Shown in pieces: positions 32,139 to 41,595 of a stretch of DNA of 64,000 bases; position 1 is the first letter of the stretch; the number at the start of each line of letters is the position of its first letter. This DNA is from Pseudomonas marginalis (lineage in GTDB: Bacteria; Pseudomonadota; Gammaproteobacteria; Pseudomonadales; Pseudomonadaceae), in NCBI RefSeq assembly GCF_900105325.1, contig NZ_FNSU01000001.1, forward strand, positions 372,001-436,000, written 5' to 3'. A program made the position numbers and the translations under genes. The notes below the pieces were generated by a model. That model saw only the letters and a list, made by a program, of their open reading frames with translations. It was not told the origin of the DNA and made no database searches.

Positions 32139-33082
32139 CTATTGATAGCGGCTTTAACCACATCACCGTACTGCTTGACGAAGCCGTTGAGGCTCTCGCC
32201 GTACGCGCGGATGGCTGCTATCTGGACGGTACCTTTGGCAGGGGCGGGCATAGCCGGTTGATCCTCAGCCAGCTCGGGCCCGACGGCAAGCTCCTCGGGT
32301 TCGACAAAGACCCCCAAGCGATTGCCACCGGGCAAGCGCTAGCGGCCGAAGACGGCCGCTTTGTCGTTGTGCAGCGCAGCTTTGCCGAGCTCGGTGCCGA
32401 AGTCGCCGAGCGCGGCATGGCGGGCAAGGTGGCCGGGGTTTTGCTCGACCTGGGCGTGTCTTCGCCGCAGCTCGATGACCCGGAGCGCGGCTTCAGCTTC
32501 ATGAACGACGGCCCCCTCGACATGCGCATGGACCCTACCCGTGGTGTCAGTGCCGCGCAGTTCATTGCCACTGCGCCGGTGGAAGAAATCGCCCGTGTGT
32601 TCAAGGAATACGGTGAAGAGCGCTTCGCCGGCCGCATGGCCCGTGCCGTGGTGGAGCGTCGCGAAATCCAGCCGTTCGAGCGCACCGCCGACCTGGCCGA
32701 AGTGCTGAAAGTCGCCAACCCCGCGTGGGAAAAGGGCAAGAACCCGGCGACCCGCGCGTTCCAGGGCCTGCGTATTCACGTCAACAACGAATTGGGCGAC
32801 CTGGAGGCTGGCCTCGAGGCTGCCCTCGAGGCGCTGGAAGTAGGCGGTCGCCTGGTGGTGATCAGTTTCCACTCCCTGGAAGACCGCATCGTCAAGCTGT
32901 TCATGCGCCGCCTGGTCAAGGGCGAGTCCGACAACCTGCCGCGCAACCTGCCGGTACGTTTCGAAGCCTTTGTGCCGAAAATCAAAATCCATGGCAAAGC
33001 GCAGTTCGCTTCCGAAGCCGAACTCAAGGCCAACCCACGTTCCCGTAGCGCCGTCATGCGCGTCGCGGAGAAGCTGCGGTGA
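32135..33082 (+). CDS. rsmH: 16S rRNA (cytosine1402-N4)-methyltransferase
   Basis: A 315-residue SAM-dependent methyltransferase acting on C1402, the same nucleotide that RsmI modifies on the ribose; both genes are in this window. Motifs: HITVLLDEAVEALAVRADGC at the start, DGTFGRGGHSR (SAM motif), LLDLGVSSPQLDDPERGFSF and GGRLVVISFHSLEDRIVK. GTG start overlapping the mraZ stop by four bases (GTGA). Confidence 0.95.
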   Translation: MTIDSGFNHITVLLDEAVEALAVRADGCYLDGTFGRGGHSRLILSQLGPDGKLLGFDKDPQAIATGQALAAEDGRFVVVQRSFAELGAEVAERGMAGKVAGVLLDLGVSSPQLDDPERGFSFMNDGPLDMRMDPTRGVSAAQFIATAPVEEIARVFKEYGEERFAGRMARAVVERREIQPFERTADLAEVLKVANPAWEKGKNPATRAFQGLRIHVNNELGDLEAGLEAALEALEVGGRLVVISFHSLEDRIVKLFMRRLVKGESDNLPRNLPVRFEAFVPKIKIHGKAQFASEAELKANPRSRSAVMRVAEKLR

Positions 33083-33372
33083 GCAAGCTTTTCGCCAAGC
33101 CCCTCCCGGGCGGCAGCTTCTTTATGTTGCTGCTGTTTGTCGGCGTGCTGGTGTCCGCAATTGCGGTGTCCTACAGCGCCCATTACAACCGCCAACTGCT
33201 CAATACCCTCTATGGGGAATTGAGCGTGCGTGACAAGGCGCAGGCGGAGTGGGGGCGGTTGATCCTCGAGCAAAGCACCTGGACGGCCCATAGCCGTATC
33301 GAAGTGCTGGCCACCGAACAGCTGAAAATGCACATCCCGGGCGCGGCCGAAGTGCGCATGGTGGCGCCATGA
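33079..33372 (+). CDS. ftsL: cell division protein FtsL
   Basis: A 97-residue bitopic membrane protein of the FtsQLB complex. It has a short cytoplasmic N-terminus, one membrane span (residues 14-33, FFMLLLFVGVLVSAIAVSYS) and a periplasmic coiled-coil-like segment (QLLNTLYGELSVRDKAQAEW). GTG start overlapping the rsmH stop by four bases (GTGA). Confidence 0.92.
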   Translation: MSKLFAKPLPGGSFFMLLLFVGVLVSAIAVSYSAHYNRQLLNTLYGELSVRDKAQAEWGRLILEQSTWTAHSRIEVLATEQLKMHIPGAAEVRMVAP

Positions 33373-35114
33373 TGAAGCTTGAAGGCGCACTCTACCCATG
33401 GCGCTTCCGCCTGATGCTCGGCTTGCTGGCATTGATGGTGGGTGCGATTGCCTGGCGGATCATCGACCTGCAAGTGGTCGACCGTGACTTCCTGATCGGC
33501 CAGGGCGATGCCCGTAGCCTGCGTCATATCCAGATCCCTGCGCACCGTGGCCTGATCACTGACCGTAACGGCGAGCCGTTGGCGGTGAGTACGCCGGTGA
33601 CCACCCTGTGGGCCAACGCCAAGGAATTGCAGGTTGCCAAGGACAAGTGGCCGCAACTGGCTGCCGCCCTGGGCCAGGATCCGAAAGCCTTGGCTGAGCG
33701 CCTCGAGGCCCAGGCAAATAAAGAATTTATCTACCTCGTTCGCGGCCTTACCCCCGAACAAGGCCAGCAGGTGCTCGACCTTAAAGTCCCTGGTGTCTAC
33801 GGCATCGAGGAGTTCCGTCGTTTCTACCCTGCCGGTGAAACCACTGCCCATATGGTCGGCTTTACCGACATTGATGATCATGGTCGTGAAGGTGTGGAAC
33901 TCGCCTACGATGAATGGCTGGCCGGGGTACCGGGAAAACGACAGGTCATCAAGGATCGGCGCGGCAGGTTGATCAAGGATGTCCAAGTCACTAAAAACGC
34001 CAAGGCCGGAAAGCCCTTGGCGTTGTCGATTGACCTGCGCCTGCAATATTTGGCCAACCGTGAGCTGCGTAACGCGATCATCGAGAACGGTGCCAAGGCC
34101 GGCAGCCTGGTGATCATGGACGTGAAGACCGGCGAGATCCTCGCCATGGTCAACCAACCGACCTACAACCCGAACAACCGACGCAACCTGCAACCGGCGA
34201 TGATGCGTAACCGCGCGATGATCGACGTGTTCGAGCCGGGCTCGACCATGAAAGCCATCTCCATGAGTGCCGCCCTGGAAACCGGACGCTGGAAACCCAG
34301 CGACAAGGTCGAGGTGTATCCGGGTACGTTGCAACTGGGCAAATACACCATTCGTGACGTGTCCCGTACTGAAGGCCCGGTGCTGGATTTGACAGGTATC
34401 CTGATCAACTCCAGTAACGTGGGCATGAGTAAGGTCGCCTTCGATATCGGTGGTGAAACCATCTACCACCTGGCGCAGAAGATCGGCCTGGGGCAACCCA
34501 CCGGCCTGGATTTCCCGGGTGAGCGCGTCGGCAACCTGCCCAACTACCGCGACTGGAAAAAAGCCGAGACCGCCACGCTTTCCTACGGCTACGGCCTGTC
34601 GGTGACCGCCATCCAGCTGGCCCATGCCTTCTCCGTGCTGGCCAATAACGGACGCATGGTGCCGTTGAGCCTGATCCACGTCGATGAAGCGCCGAAAGCC
34701 ACCCAGGTGATCCCGGAAAACGTCGCCAAGACCATGCAGGGCATGCTGCAACAAGTGATCGAAGCACCGCGCGGCGTATTCCGTGCCCAGGTGCCGGCGT
34801 ATCACGTGGCGGGCAAGTCCGGTACCGCGCGTAAGACGTCGGTGGGCACCAAGGGCTACGCCGAAAACTCCTACCGCTCGCTGTTCGCCGGCTTCGGCCC
34901 GATGAGCGATCCGCGCTACGCCATCGTCGTTGTGATCGATGAGCCGAGCAAGGCCGGTTACTTCGGTGGCCTGGTATCGGCACCGGTGTTCAGCAAAGTA
35001 ATGTCCGGCACCCTGCGCCTGATGAACATCACCCCGGATAACCTGCCGCCGACCCAACAAGCGAATGCCGGACCACCGGCCGCTGCAGTAAAAGCCAATG
35101 GAGGGCGCGGCTGA
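33369..35114 (+). CDS. ftsI: septal peptidoglycan transpeptidase FtsI (PBP3)
   Basis: A 581-residue class B penicillin-binding protein that cross-links septal peptidoglycan with FtsW. It has one N-terminal membrane anchor (residues 15-33), then a pedestal domain (PAHRGLITDRNGEPLA). The transpeptidase domain carries the three active-site motifs: STMK with Ser292, SSN near residue 345, and KSGT near residue 482. ATG at 33369 overlapping the ftsL stop. Confidence 0.95.
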   Translation: MMKLEGALYPWRFRLMLGLLALMVGAIAWRIIDLQVVDRDFLIGQGDARSLRHIQIPAHRGLITDRNGEPLAVSTPVTTLWANAKELQVAKDKWPQLAAALGQDPKALAERLEAQANKEFIYLVRGLTPEQGQQVLDLKVPGVYGIEEFRRFYPAGETTAHMVGFTDIDDHGREGVELAYDEWLAGVPGKRQVIKDRRGRLIKDVQVTKNAKAGKPLALSIDLRLQYLANRELRNAIIENGAKAGSLVIMDVKTGEILAMVNQPTYNPNNRRNLQPAMMRNRAMIDVFEPGSTMKAISMSAALETGRWKPSDKVEVYPGTLQLGKYTIRDVSRTEGPVLDLTGILINSSNVGMSKVAFDIGGETIYHLAQKIGLGQPTGLDFPGERVGNLPNYRDWKKAETATLSYGYGLSVTAIQLAHAFSVLANNGRMVPLSLIHVDEAPKATQVIPENVAKTMQGMLQQVIEAPRGVFRAQVPAYHVAGKSGTARKTSVGTKGYAENSYRSLFAGFGPMSDPRYAIVVVIDEPSKAGYFGGLVSAPVFSKVMSGTLRLMNITPDNLPPTQQANAGPPAAAVKANGGRG

Positions 35115-36577
35115 TGTCTCTTAGCCTGAACAAGATTTTTGCCCACGCCGGCCGCGATCTGCTGATTCGCGAGTTGACCCTGGACAGCCGTAACGTGCGC
35201 GCTGGCGACCTGTTCCTGGCGGTGCCGGGCGGCAAGTACGATGGCCGTGCGCACATCGCCGACGCGCTGCAGCGCGGCGCGGCTGCCGTGGCCTATGAAG
35301 TCGAAGGCGCCACGGTGCTGCCGATCACCGACGTGCCGCTGATCCCGGTCAAGGGACTGGCCAAGCAACTGTCCGATATTGCCGGGCGTTTTTACGGCGA
35401 TCCGAGCCGCCACCTCAATCTGGTGGGCGTCACGGGTACCAACGGCAAGACCAGCGTGACCCAATTGGTCGCCCAGGCCCTTGACCTGCTGGGCCAGCAC
35501 TGCGGCATTGTCGGCACCCTGGGTACCGGTTTTTATGGCGCGCTGCAAAGCGGCCTGCACACCACGCCGAACCCCATCGCCGTGCAAGCGACCCTGGCCG
35601 ACCTGAAAAAGGCCGGTGCCAAGGCGATTGCCATGGAAGTGTCGTCCCACGGTCTGGACCAGGGCCGCGTTACCGCCCTGGCCTTTGATGTGGCAGTGAT
35701 GACCAACCTGTCCCGCGATCACCTGGATTATCACGGCACCATGGAGGCGTACGCCGCCGCCAAGGCCAAGCTGTTTGCCTGGAATGACCTCAAGTGCCGG
35801 GTGATCAACCTGGACGACGCTTTTGGTCGCCAACTGGCGGCCCAAGACAGCGAAGCGCGCCTGATCACCTACAGCCTGGAAGACGCCGGCGCGTACCTGT
35901 ATTGCCGCGAAGCCCAATTCAATGACGAAGGCGTGCGCGCCACGCTGGTCACGCCTCAGGGCGAGCACCACTTGCGCAGCACCCTGCTCGGGCGTTTCAA
36001 CCTGAGTAATGTACTTGCCGCCATCGGCGCGCTGCTCGGCCTGGATTACGCACTGGACGAGATTCTCAAGGTGCTGCCGAAGCTCGAGGGCCCGGCCGGT
36101 CGCATGCAGCGCCTGGGTGGCGGTACGCAGCCGCTGGTGGTGGTTGACTACGCCCATACCCCGGATGCGCTTGAAAAAGTCCTCGAAGCCTTGCGCCCTC
36201 ACGCCAAGGGCAAGTTGCTCTGCCTGTTCGGCTGTGGCGGTGATCGTGATCGCGGCAAGCGGCCGTTGATGGCCGAGATCGTCGAACGCCTGGCCGATGG
36301 TGTGCTCGTCACCGACGACAACCCGCGCAGCGAAGACCCGAGCCGGATTTTCGATGACATTCGCACCGGCTTCAAAGACGCATCCAAGGCCACCTTCGTC
36401 GCCGGTCGCGGCGCGGCAATCGCCCAGTTGATCGCCAGCGCCAGCGCTGACGACGTGGTTGTGCTGGCTGGTAAGGGGCACGAGGATTACCAGGAAATCA
36501 ACGGCGAGCGTCATGCCTTCTCCGATCTGGTCGAGGCCGATCATGCCTTGACCGCCTGGGAGGTCGCCCATGCTTAA
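35114..36577 (+). CDS. murE: UDP-N-acetylmuramoyl-L-alanyl-D-glutamate:meso-diaminopimelate ligase
   Basis: A 487-residue cytoplasmic Mur ligase adding the third stem-peptide residue. ATP site GVTGTNGKTSVTQL near residue 110; the DNPRSEDP motif near residue 405 is the meso-diaminopimelate-selecting signature, consistent with a Gram-negative wall. The ATG shares its A with the ftsI stop (TGATG). Confidence 0.95.
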   Translation: MSLSLNKIFAHAGRDLLIRELTLDSRNVRAGDLFLAVPGGKYDGRAHIADALQRGAAAVAYEVEGATVLPITDVPLIPVKGLAKQLSDIAGRFYGDPSRHLNLVGVTGTNGKTSVTQLVAQALDLLGQHCGIVGTLGTGFYGALQSGLHTTPNPIAVQATLADLKKAGAKAIAMEVSSHGLDQGRVTALAFDVAVMTNLSRDHLDYHGTMEAYAAAKAKLFAWNDLKCRVINLDDAFGRQLAAQDSEARLITYSLEDAGAYLYCREAQFNDEGVRATLVTPQGEHHLRSTLLGRFNLSNVLAAIGALLGLDYALDEILKVLPKLEGPAGRMQRLGGGTQPLVVVDYAHTPDALEKVLEALRPHAKGKLLCLFGCGGDRDRGKRPLMAEIVERLADGVLVTDDNPRSEDPSRIFDDIRTGFKDASKATFVAGRGAAIAQLIASASADDVVVLAGKGHEDYQEINGERHAFSDLVEADHALTAWEVAHA

Positions 36578-37940
36578 GGCGATGACGTTCAGCGAACTGA
36601 CCCAGGCCTTGTCGGCACGCGTACTGTCGAGCGATTGCAGCTTCAGGGGTGTGAGCATCGACAGCCGTGCGATCCAGCCGGGGCAACTGTTTGTCGCCCT
36701 GGCCGGTCCGCGTTTCGACGGTCACGACTACCTGAACGAAGTCGCCGCCAAAGGCGCCGCAGGTGCCTTGGTGCAGCGCGAAGTGGCTGATTCCACCTTG
36801 CCGCAACTGCTGGTCGCCGACACCCGCCTGGCCCTCGGCCAATTGGGGGCGCTGAACCGTGCCGCTTTCGATAAGCCCGTTGCCGCCATCACCGGCTCCA
36901 GCGGCAAGACCACGGTCAAGGAACTGCTCGCCGGTATCCTGCGTACGCGCGGCCCCGTGCTGGCCACCCGTGGCAACCTGAACAATGATTTCGGCGCTCC
37001 GCTGACCCTGCTCGAACTCGCCCCGGAACACACCGCGGCGGTGATCGAACTGGGTGCATCGCGCATCGGCGAAATCGCCTACACCGTGGCGCTGACCAAG
37101 CCCCACGTCGCCATTATCAATAACGCCGGTACGGCCCACGTCGGCGAGTTCGGTGGCCCGGAAAAAATCGTCGAGGCCAAGGGTGAAATCCTTGAGGGCC
37201 TTGATGCATCGGGCACCGCAGTCTTGAACCTGGACGACAAGGCCTTCGAGACCTGGCGTCTACGCGCCGCCGGTCGCAAGGTCCTGACGTTTGCCGTGCT
37301 TAACGCCGCAGCTGATTTCCATGCCTCCGACATCACCGTCGATGCCCGTGGCTGCCCGTCCTTCACGTTGCATACCCCGCAAGGTAGCGAGCACGTGCAA
37401 CTGAATTTGCTCGGCAACCATAACGTCGCCAATGCCCTGGCTGCTGCGGCTGCGGCTGGCGCCTTGGGCGTGTCGCTGTTCGGTATCGCCACGGGCCTGG
37501 GCGCGGTGCAGCCGGTCAAGGGCCGTACCGTGGCGCAGTTGGCGACAAACGGCATGCGCGTGATTGATGACACCTACAATGCCAACCAGTCCTCGGTGTG
37601 CGCTGCCATTGATCTGCTCAAAGGCTTTGACGGTCGCAAGGTGCTGGTGCTGGGCGATATCGCCGAACTGGGCGACTGGGCCGAACAGTCCCATCGTGAA
37701 GTCGGCGCCTACGCCATCGGCAAGGCCGACGCGCTCTATGCGGTCGGCCCGAACATGGCCCATGCCGTGGCTGCCTTCGGCCCCGGTGCGCGCCATTTCG
37801 CCACCCAGGCCGAGTTGATCCAGGCACTGGGCGTGGCAGAACAAGACAAACACACAACCATTTTGATCAAGGGATCGCGCAGCGCGGTGATGGAAAACGT
37901 CGTCGCGGCCTTGTGTGGCTCAAGTACGGAGAAACATTAA
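36570..37940 (+). CDS. murF: UDP-N-acetylmuramoyl-tripeptide:D-alanyl-D-alanine ligase
   Basis: A 456-residue Mur ligase that adds D-Ala-D-Ala. ATP site AITGSSGKTTVKELLAGILR near residue 107, the LTLLELAPEHTAAVIELGAS block, and the substrate/ADP region VIDDTYNANQSSVCAAIDLL near residue 331. It overlaps the murE end by eight bases; mraY starts at its stop codon. Confidence 0.95.
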   Translation: MLKAMTFSELTQALSARVLSSDCSFRGVSIDSRAIQPGQLFVALAGPRFDGHDYLNEVAAKGAAGALVQREVADSTLPQLLVADTRLALGQLGALNRAAFDKPVAAITGSSGKTTVKELLAGILRTRGPVLATRGNLNNDFGAPLTLLELAPEHTAAVIELGASRIGEIAYTVALTKPHVAIINNAGTAHVGEFGGPEKIVEAKGEILEGLDASGTAVLNLDDKAFETWRLRAAGRKVLTFAVLNAAADFHASDITVDARGCPSFTLHTPQGSEHVQLNLLGNHNVANALAAAAAAGALGVSLFGIATGLGAVQPVKGRTVAQLATNGMRVIDDTYNANQSSVCAAIDLLKGFDGRKVLVLGDIAELGDWAEQSHREVGAYAIGKADALYAVGPNMAHAVAAFGPGARHFATQAELIQALGVAEQDKHTTILIKGSRSAVMENVVAALCGSSTEKH

Positions 37941-39022
37941 TGCTGCTGCTGCTGGCTGAGTATCTGCAACAGTTCCACAAAGGCTTCGCGGTCTTTCAGT
38001 ACCTGACCCTGCGCGGGATTCTGGGTGTGCTGACCGCGCTGTCTTTGTCGCTGTTTTTAGGGCCGTGGATGATCCGCACCCTGCAGAACCTGCAAATTGG
38101 TCAATCGGTTCGTAATGACGGCCCGCAGTCGCACCTGTCCAAGTCCGGCACCCCGACCATGGGCGGTGCGCTGATCCTGTCGTCCATCGGTATCAGCACC
38201 TTGCTGTGGGCCGACCTGCACAACCGCTACGTATGGGTGGTGCTGCTGGTGACCTTGCTGTTCGGCGCCATCGGCTGGGTCGATGACTACCGCAAGGTGA
38301 TCGAGAAAAACTCCAAGGGGCTGCCAAGCCGCTGGAAGTATTTCTGGCAGTCGGTGTTCGGCCTTGCCGCCGCGATCTTCCTCTACACCACGGCGCCAAG
38401 CGCAGTGGAAACCACCTTGATCATCCCGATGCTCAAGGACGCCAGCATCCCGTTGGGCATCGGCTTCGTGGTGCTGACCTACTTCGTGATCGTCGGCTCC
38501 AGCAACGCGGTGAACCTGACCGACGGCCTCGACGGCCTGGCGATCATGCCGACGGTGATGGTAGGCGGCGCGCTGGGTATCTTCTGCTACCTGTCGGGTA
38601 ACGTGAAATTCGCTGAATACCTGCTGATCCCCTACGTACCGGGCGCGGGTGAGCTGATCGTGTTCTGCGGCGCCTTGATCGGTGCCGGCCTGGGGTTCCT
38701 GTGGTTCAACACCTACCCCGCACAAGTCTTCATGGGCGACGTCGGCGCACTGGCGCTGGGCGCGGCCCTGGGCACCATCGCGGTGATCGTTCGCCAGGAA
38801 ATCGTGTTGTTCATCATGGGCGGCGTGTTCGTGATGGAAACCCTGTCGGTGGTCATCCAGGTGGCGTCCTTCAAGTTGACCGGGCGCCGCGTGTTCCGCA
38901 TGGCGCCGATTCACCACCACTTTGAACTCAAGGGCTGGCCTGAGCCGCGTGTGATTGTCCGTTTCTGGATCATCACCGTGATTCTGGTCCTGGTCGGCCT
39001 TGCCACCCTGAAACTGAGGTAG
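37940..39022 (+). CDS. mraY: phospho-N-acetylmuramoyl-pentapeptide transferase
   Basis: A 360-residue inner-membrane enzyme with about ten spans that makes lipid I from UDP-MurNAc-pentapeptide and undecaprenyl phosphate. Motifs: KSGTPTMGGALIL, WVDDYRK with the Asp pair, SNAVNLTDGLDGLA, and MAPIHHHFELKGWPEPRVIV. The ATG at 37940 shares its A with the murF stop (TAATG) and is preceded by GGAG; the longer upstream frame lies within murF. Confidence 0.96.
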   Translation: MLLLLAEYLQQFHKGFAVFQYLTLRGILGVLTALSLSLFLGPWMIRTLQNLQIGQSVRNDGPQSHLSKSGTPTMGGALILSSIGISTLLWADLHNRYVWVVLLVTLLFGAIGWVDDYRKVIEKNSKGLPSRWKYFWQSVFGLAAAIFLYTTAPSAVETTLIIPMLKDASIPLGIGFVVLTYFVIVGSSNAVNLTDGLDGLAIMPTVMVGGALGIFCYLSGNVKFAEYLLIPYVPGAGELIVFCGALIGAGLGFLWFNTYPAQVFMGDVGALALGAALGTIAVIVRQEIVLFIMGGVFVMETLSVVIQVASFKLTGRRVFRMAPIHHHFELKGWPEPRVIVRFWIITVILVLVGLATLKLR

Positions 39023-39028
39023 AAACGA

Positions 39029-40375
39029 GTGTCCCTGATCGCTTCAGACCACTTCCGCATCGTTGTCGGCCTCGGCAAGAGCGGCATGTCCCTGGTTCGC
39101 TTCCTGGCGAACCGGGGCACGTCGTTTGCCGTGGCCGATACGCGGGAAAATCCACCGGAGCTGGTCACGCTGCGCCGTGACTACCCGCACGTGGAAGTGC
39201 GTTGTGGCGAGCTGGATGTTGAGTTTCTGTGCCGCGCCGATGAGCTCTACGTGAGCCCCGGCCTGGCCCTGGCGACACCGGCCCTGCAAGCCGCAGCGGC
39301 CCGTGGCGTGAAGCTGTCCGGCGACATCGACCTGTTTGCACGCAATGCGAAGGCGCCGATCGTGGCCATCAGCGGTTCCAACGCGAAAAGCACCGTGACC
39401 ACCCTGGTCGGCGAGATGGCGATGGCGGCCGGCAAGCGCGTGGCCGTGGGCGGTAACCTCGGCACGCCGGCGCTGGACCTGCTCAGCGACGACGTCGAGC
39501 TGTACGTGATGGAACTGTCGAGCTTCCAGCTGGAAACCACCCACGACCTGGGTGCTGAAGTGGCCACCGTGTTGAACGTCAGCGAAGACCACATGGACCG
39601 TTACAGCGGCCTGCCGGCGTACCACCTGGCCAAGCACCGGATCTTCCGCGGCGCCAAGCAATTTGTGGTCAATCGCCAGGATGCGCTGAGCCGTCCGCTG
39701 ATGGGCGAGGGCATGCCGTGCTGGACCTTCGGCCTGGGCAAACCCGACTTCAAGGCCTTCGGCATTCGTGAAGAGAACGGCGAGAAGTACCTGGCCTTCG
39801 AATTCCAGAACCTGATGCCGGTGCGCGAGCTGAAAATCCGTGGCGCCCATAACCAATCCAACGCCTTGGCCGCATTGGCGTTGGGGCACGCCGTGGGCTT
39901 GCCGTTCGACGCCATGCTGTCGAGCCTGCGCACCTTCGGCGGCCTTGAGCATCGCTGTCAGTGGGTTCGCGACCTGGACGGCGTCAGCTATTACAACGAC
40001 TCCAAGGCCACCAACGTGGGGGCCGCATTGGCCGCCATCGAAGGCCTGGGCGCCGATATCGAAGGCAAACTGGTGCTGATCGCCGGTGGCGACGGCAAGG
40101 GTGCCGATTTCAAGGACCTCAAGGCACCGGTGGCTGCCCATTGCCGCGCCGTGGTGTTGATGGGCCGCGACGCCGATTTGATCGCTGCCGCGCTGGGCGA
40201 TGCCGTGCCACAGGTGCGCGCCACCTCCCTGGACGACGCCATTACCCAATGCAAAGCCCTGGCCCAGCCAGGCGATGCGGTGCTGCTGTCGCCGGCGTGC
40301 GCCAGTTTCGACATGTTCAAGAACTACGAGGAGCGCGGCCAGTTGTTCGCCCGCACCGTGGAGGGCTTGGCATGA
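39029..40375 (+). CDS. murD: UDP-N-acetylmuramoylalanine:D-glutamate ligase
   Basis: A 448-residue Mur ligase adding D-glutamate. N-terminal UDP-binding motif IVVGLGKSGMSLVRFLANRG. The ATP site AISGSNAKSTVTTLVGEM has Asn-Ala in place of the common Asn-Gly-Lys spacing. Also NVSEDHMDRY and YYNDSKATNVGAALAAIEGL. GTG start six bases after mraY. The ATP loop reads GSNAKST (Ala instead of Gly), a variation I recall from other Pseudomonas MurD. Confidence 0.94.
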   Translation: MSLIASDHFRIVVGLGKSGMSLVRFLANRGTSFAVADTRENPPELVTLRRDYPHVEVRCGELDVEFLCRADELYVSPGLALATPALQAAAARGVKLSGDIDLFARNAKAPIVAISGSNAKSTVTTLVGEMAMAAGKRVAVGGNLGTPALDLLSDDVELYVMELSSFQLETTHDLGAEVATVLNVSEDHMDRYSGLPAYHLAKHRIFRGAKQFVVNRQDALSRPLMGEGMPCWTFGLGKPDFKAFGIREENGEKYLAFEFQNLMPVRELKIRGAHNQSNALAALALGHAVGLPFDAMLSSLRTFGGLEHRCQWVRDLDGVSYYNDSKATNVGAALAAIEGLGADIEGKLVLIAGGDGKGADFKDLKAPVAAHCRAVVLMGRDADLIAAALGDAVPQVRATSLDDAITQCKALAQPGDAVLLSPACASFDMFKNYEERGQLFARTVEGLA

Positions 40376-41595
40376 GCATTGACTTCAGAAACATCATCAA
40401 GCCGTACCCGTCGCCGATCATTACCGGGCGCGGCATCGACCTTGATTTCCCGATGCTCGCCGGTTGCCTCGCGCTGCTGGGCCTGGGCCTGGTGATGATC
40501 ACCTCGGCTTCTTCCGAAGTGGCCGCCGTGCAATCGGGCAATACCCTGTACATGATGATCCGTCACCTGGTCTACCTGATCATCGGCCTGGGCGCGTGCA
40601 TCGTCACCATGATGATTCCCATCGCTACCTGGCAGCGCCTGGGCTGGCTGATGCTGATCGGCGCGTTCGGCTTGCTGATCATGGTGATCCTGCCCGGCAT
40701 TGGCCGCGAGGTGAACGGCTCGATGCGCTGGATTGGCTTCGGTGCGTTCAACGTGCAGCCGTCGGAAATCGCCAAGGTGTTCGTGGTGATCTACCTGGCC
40801 GGTTACCTGGTGCGTCGCCAGAAGGAAGTGCGCGAAAGCTGGATGGGCTTCTTCAAGCCATTCATCGTGCTGCTGCCCATGGCCGGCCTGTTGCTGATGG
40901 AGCCTGACTTCGGCGCCACCGTGGTGATGATGGGCGCGGCGGCGGCGATGCTGTTCCTCGGCGGCGTGGGCTTGTTCCGCTTCAGCTTGATGGTGGTGCT
41001 GGCAGTGGCTGCGGTGACCATCCTGGTACAGGCGCAACCGTACCGGATGGCGCGTCTGATCACCTTTACCGACCCCTGGTCCGACCAGTTCGGTTCCGGC
41101 TACCAATTGACCCAGGCCTTGATCGCCTTCGGTCGCGGCGAATGGTTGGGCGTGGGCCTGGGCAACAGCGTGCAGAAGCAGTTCTACCTGCCGGAAGCGC
41201 ACACCGACTTCGTGTTCTCCGTACTCGCCGAAGAACTCGGCGTGGTCGGCTCGCTGTGCACCGTCGCCCTGTTCGTGTTCGTGTGTGTACGCGGCATGTA
41301 CATCGGCCTGTGGGCCGAGAAGGCCAAACAGTATTTCGCCGCCTATGTGGCCTACGGCTTGTCGTTCCTGTGGATCGGCCAGTTCCTGATCAACATCGGG
41401 GTGAACGTCGGCCTGCTGCCGACCAAGGGCCTGACCTTGCCGTTCCTCAGTTACGGCGGCAGTTCGTTGGTGATCTGCTGCGCCTGTCTTGGCTTGTTGC
41501 TGCGTATCGAGTGGGAGAGTCGAACCCACCTGGGCAGCGAAGAGATGGAGTTCAGCGAAAGCGACTTCGCCGAGGAGCCGACCCATGGGCGCTAA
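40372..41595 (+). CDS. ftsW: septal peptidoglycan glycosyltransferase FtsW (SEDS family)
   Basis: A 407-residue inner-membrane protein with about ten spans that polymerises septal glycan together with FtsI. SEDS landmarks: GREVNGSMRWIGFGAFNVQP, MEPDFGATVVM with the essential Asp region, LPEAHTDFVFSVLAEELGV and KGLTLPFLSYGGSSL. ATG overlaps the murD stop (ATGA). Confidence 0.95.
   Translation: MSIDFRNIIKPYPSPIITGRGIDLDFPMLAGCLALLGLGLVMITSASSEVAAVQSGNTLYMMIRHLVYLIIGLGACIVTMMIPIATWQRLGWLMLIGAFGLLIMVILPGIGREVNGSMRWIGFGAFNVQPSEIAKVFVVIYLAGYLVRRQKEVRESWMGFFKPFIVLLPMAGLLLMEPDFGATVVMMGAAAAMLFLGGVGLFRFSLMVVLAVAAVTILVQAQPYRMARLITFTDPWSDQFGSGYQLTQALIAFGRGEWLGVGLGNSVQKQFYLPEAHTDFVFSVLAEELGVVGSLCTVALFVFVCVRGMYIGLWAEKAKQYFAAYVAYGLSFLWIGQFLINIGVNVGLLPTKGLTLPFLSYGGSSLVICCACLGLLLRIEWESRTHLGSEEMEFSESDFAEEPTHGR

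Noticed and set aside
33210..36658. Long minus-strand frames (616 and 566 codons) opposite ftsI and murE
   Set aside because: Same antisense codon pattern; the plus-strand genes are unmistakable and account for the openness of these frames.
39360..39430. Damaged ATP loop in MurD (GSNAKST instead of GTNGKST)
   Set aside because: I recall the same variation in other Pseudomonas MurD proteins, and all other motifs are intact, so it is not a sign of decay.
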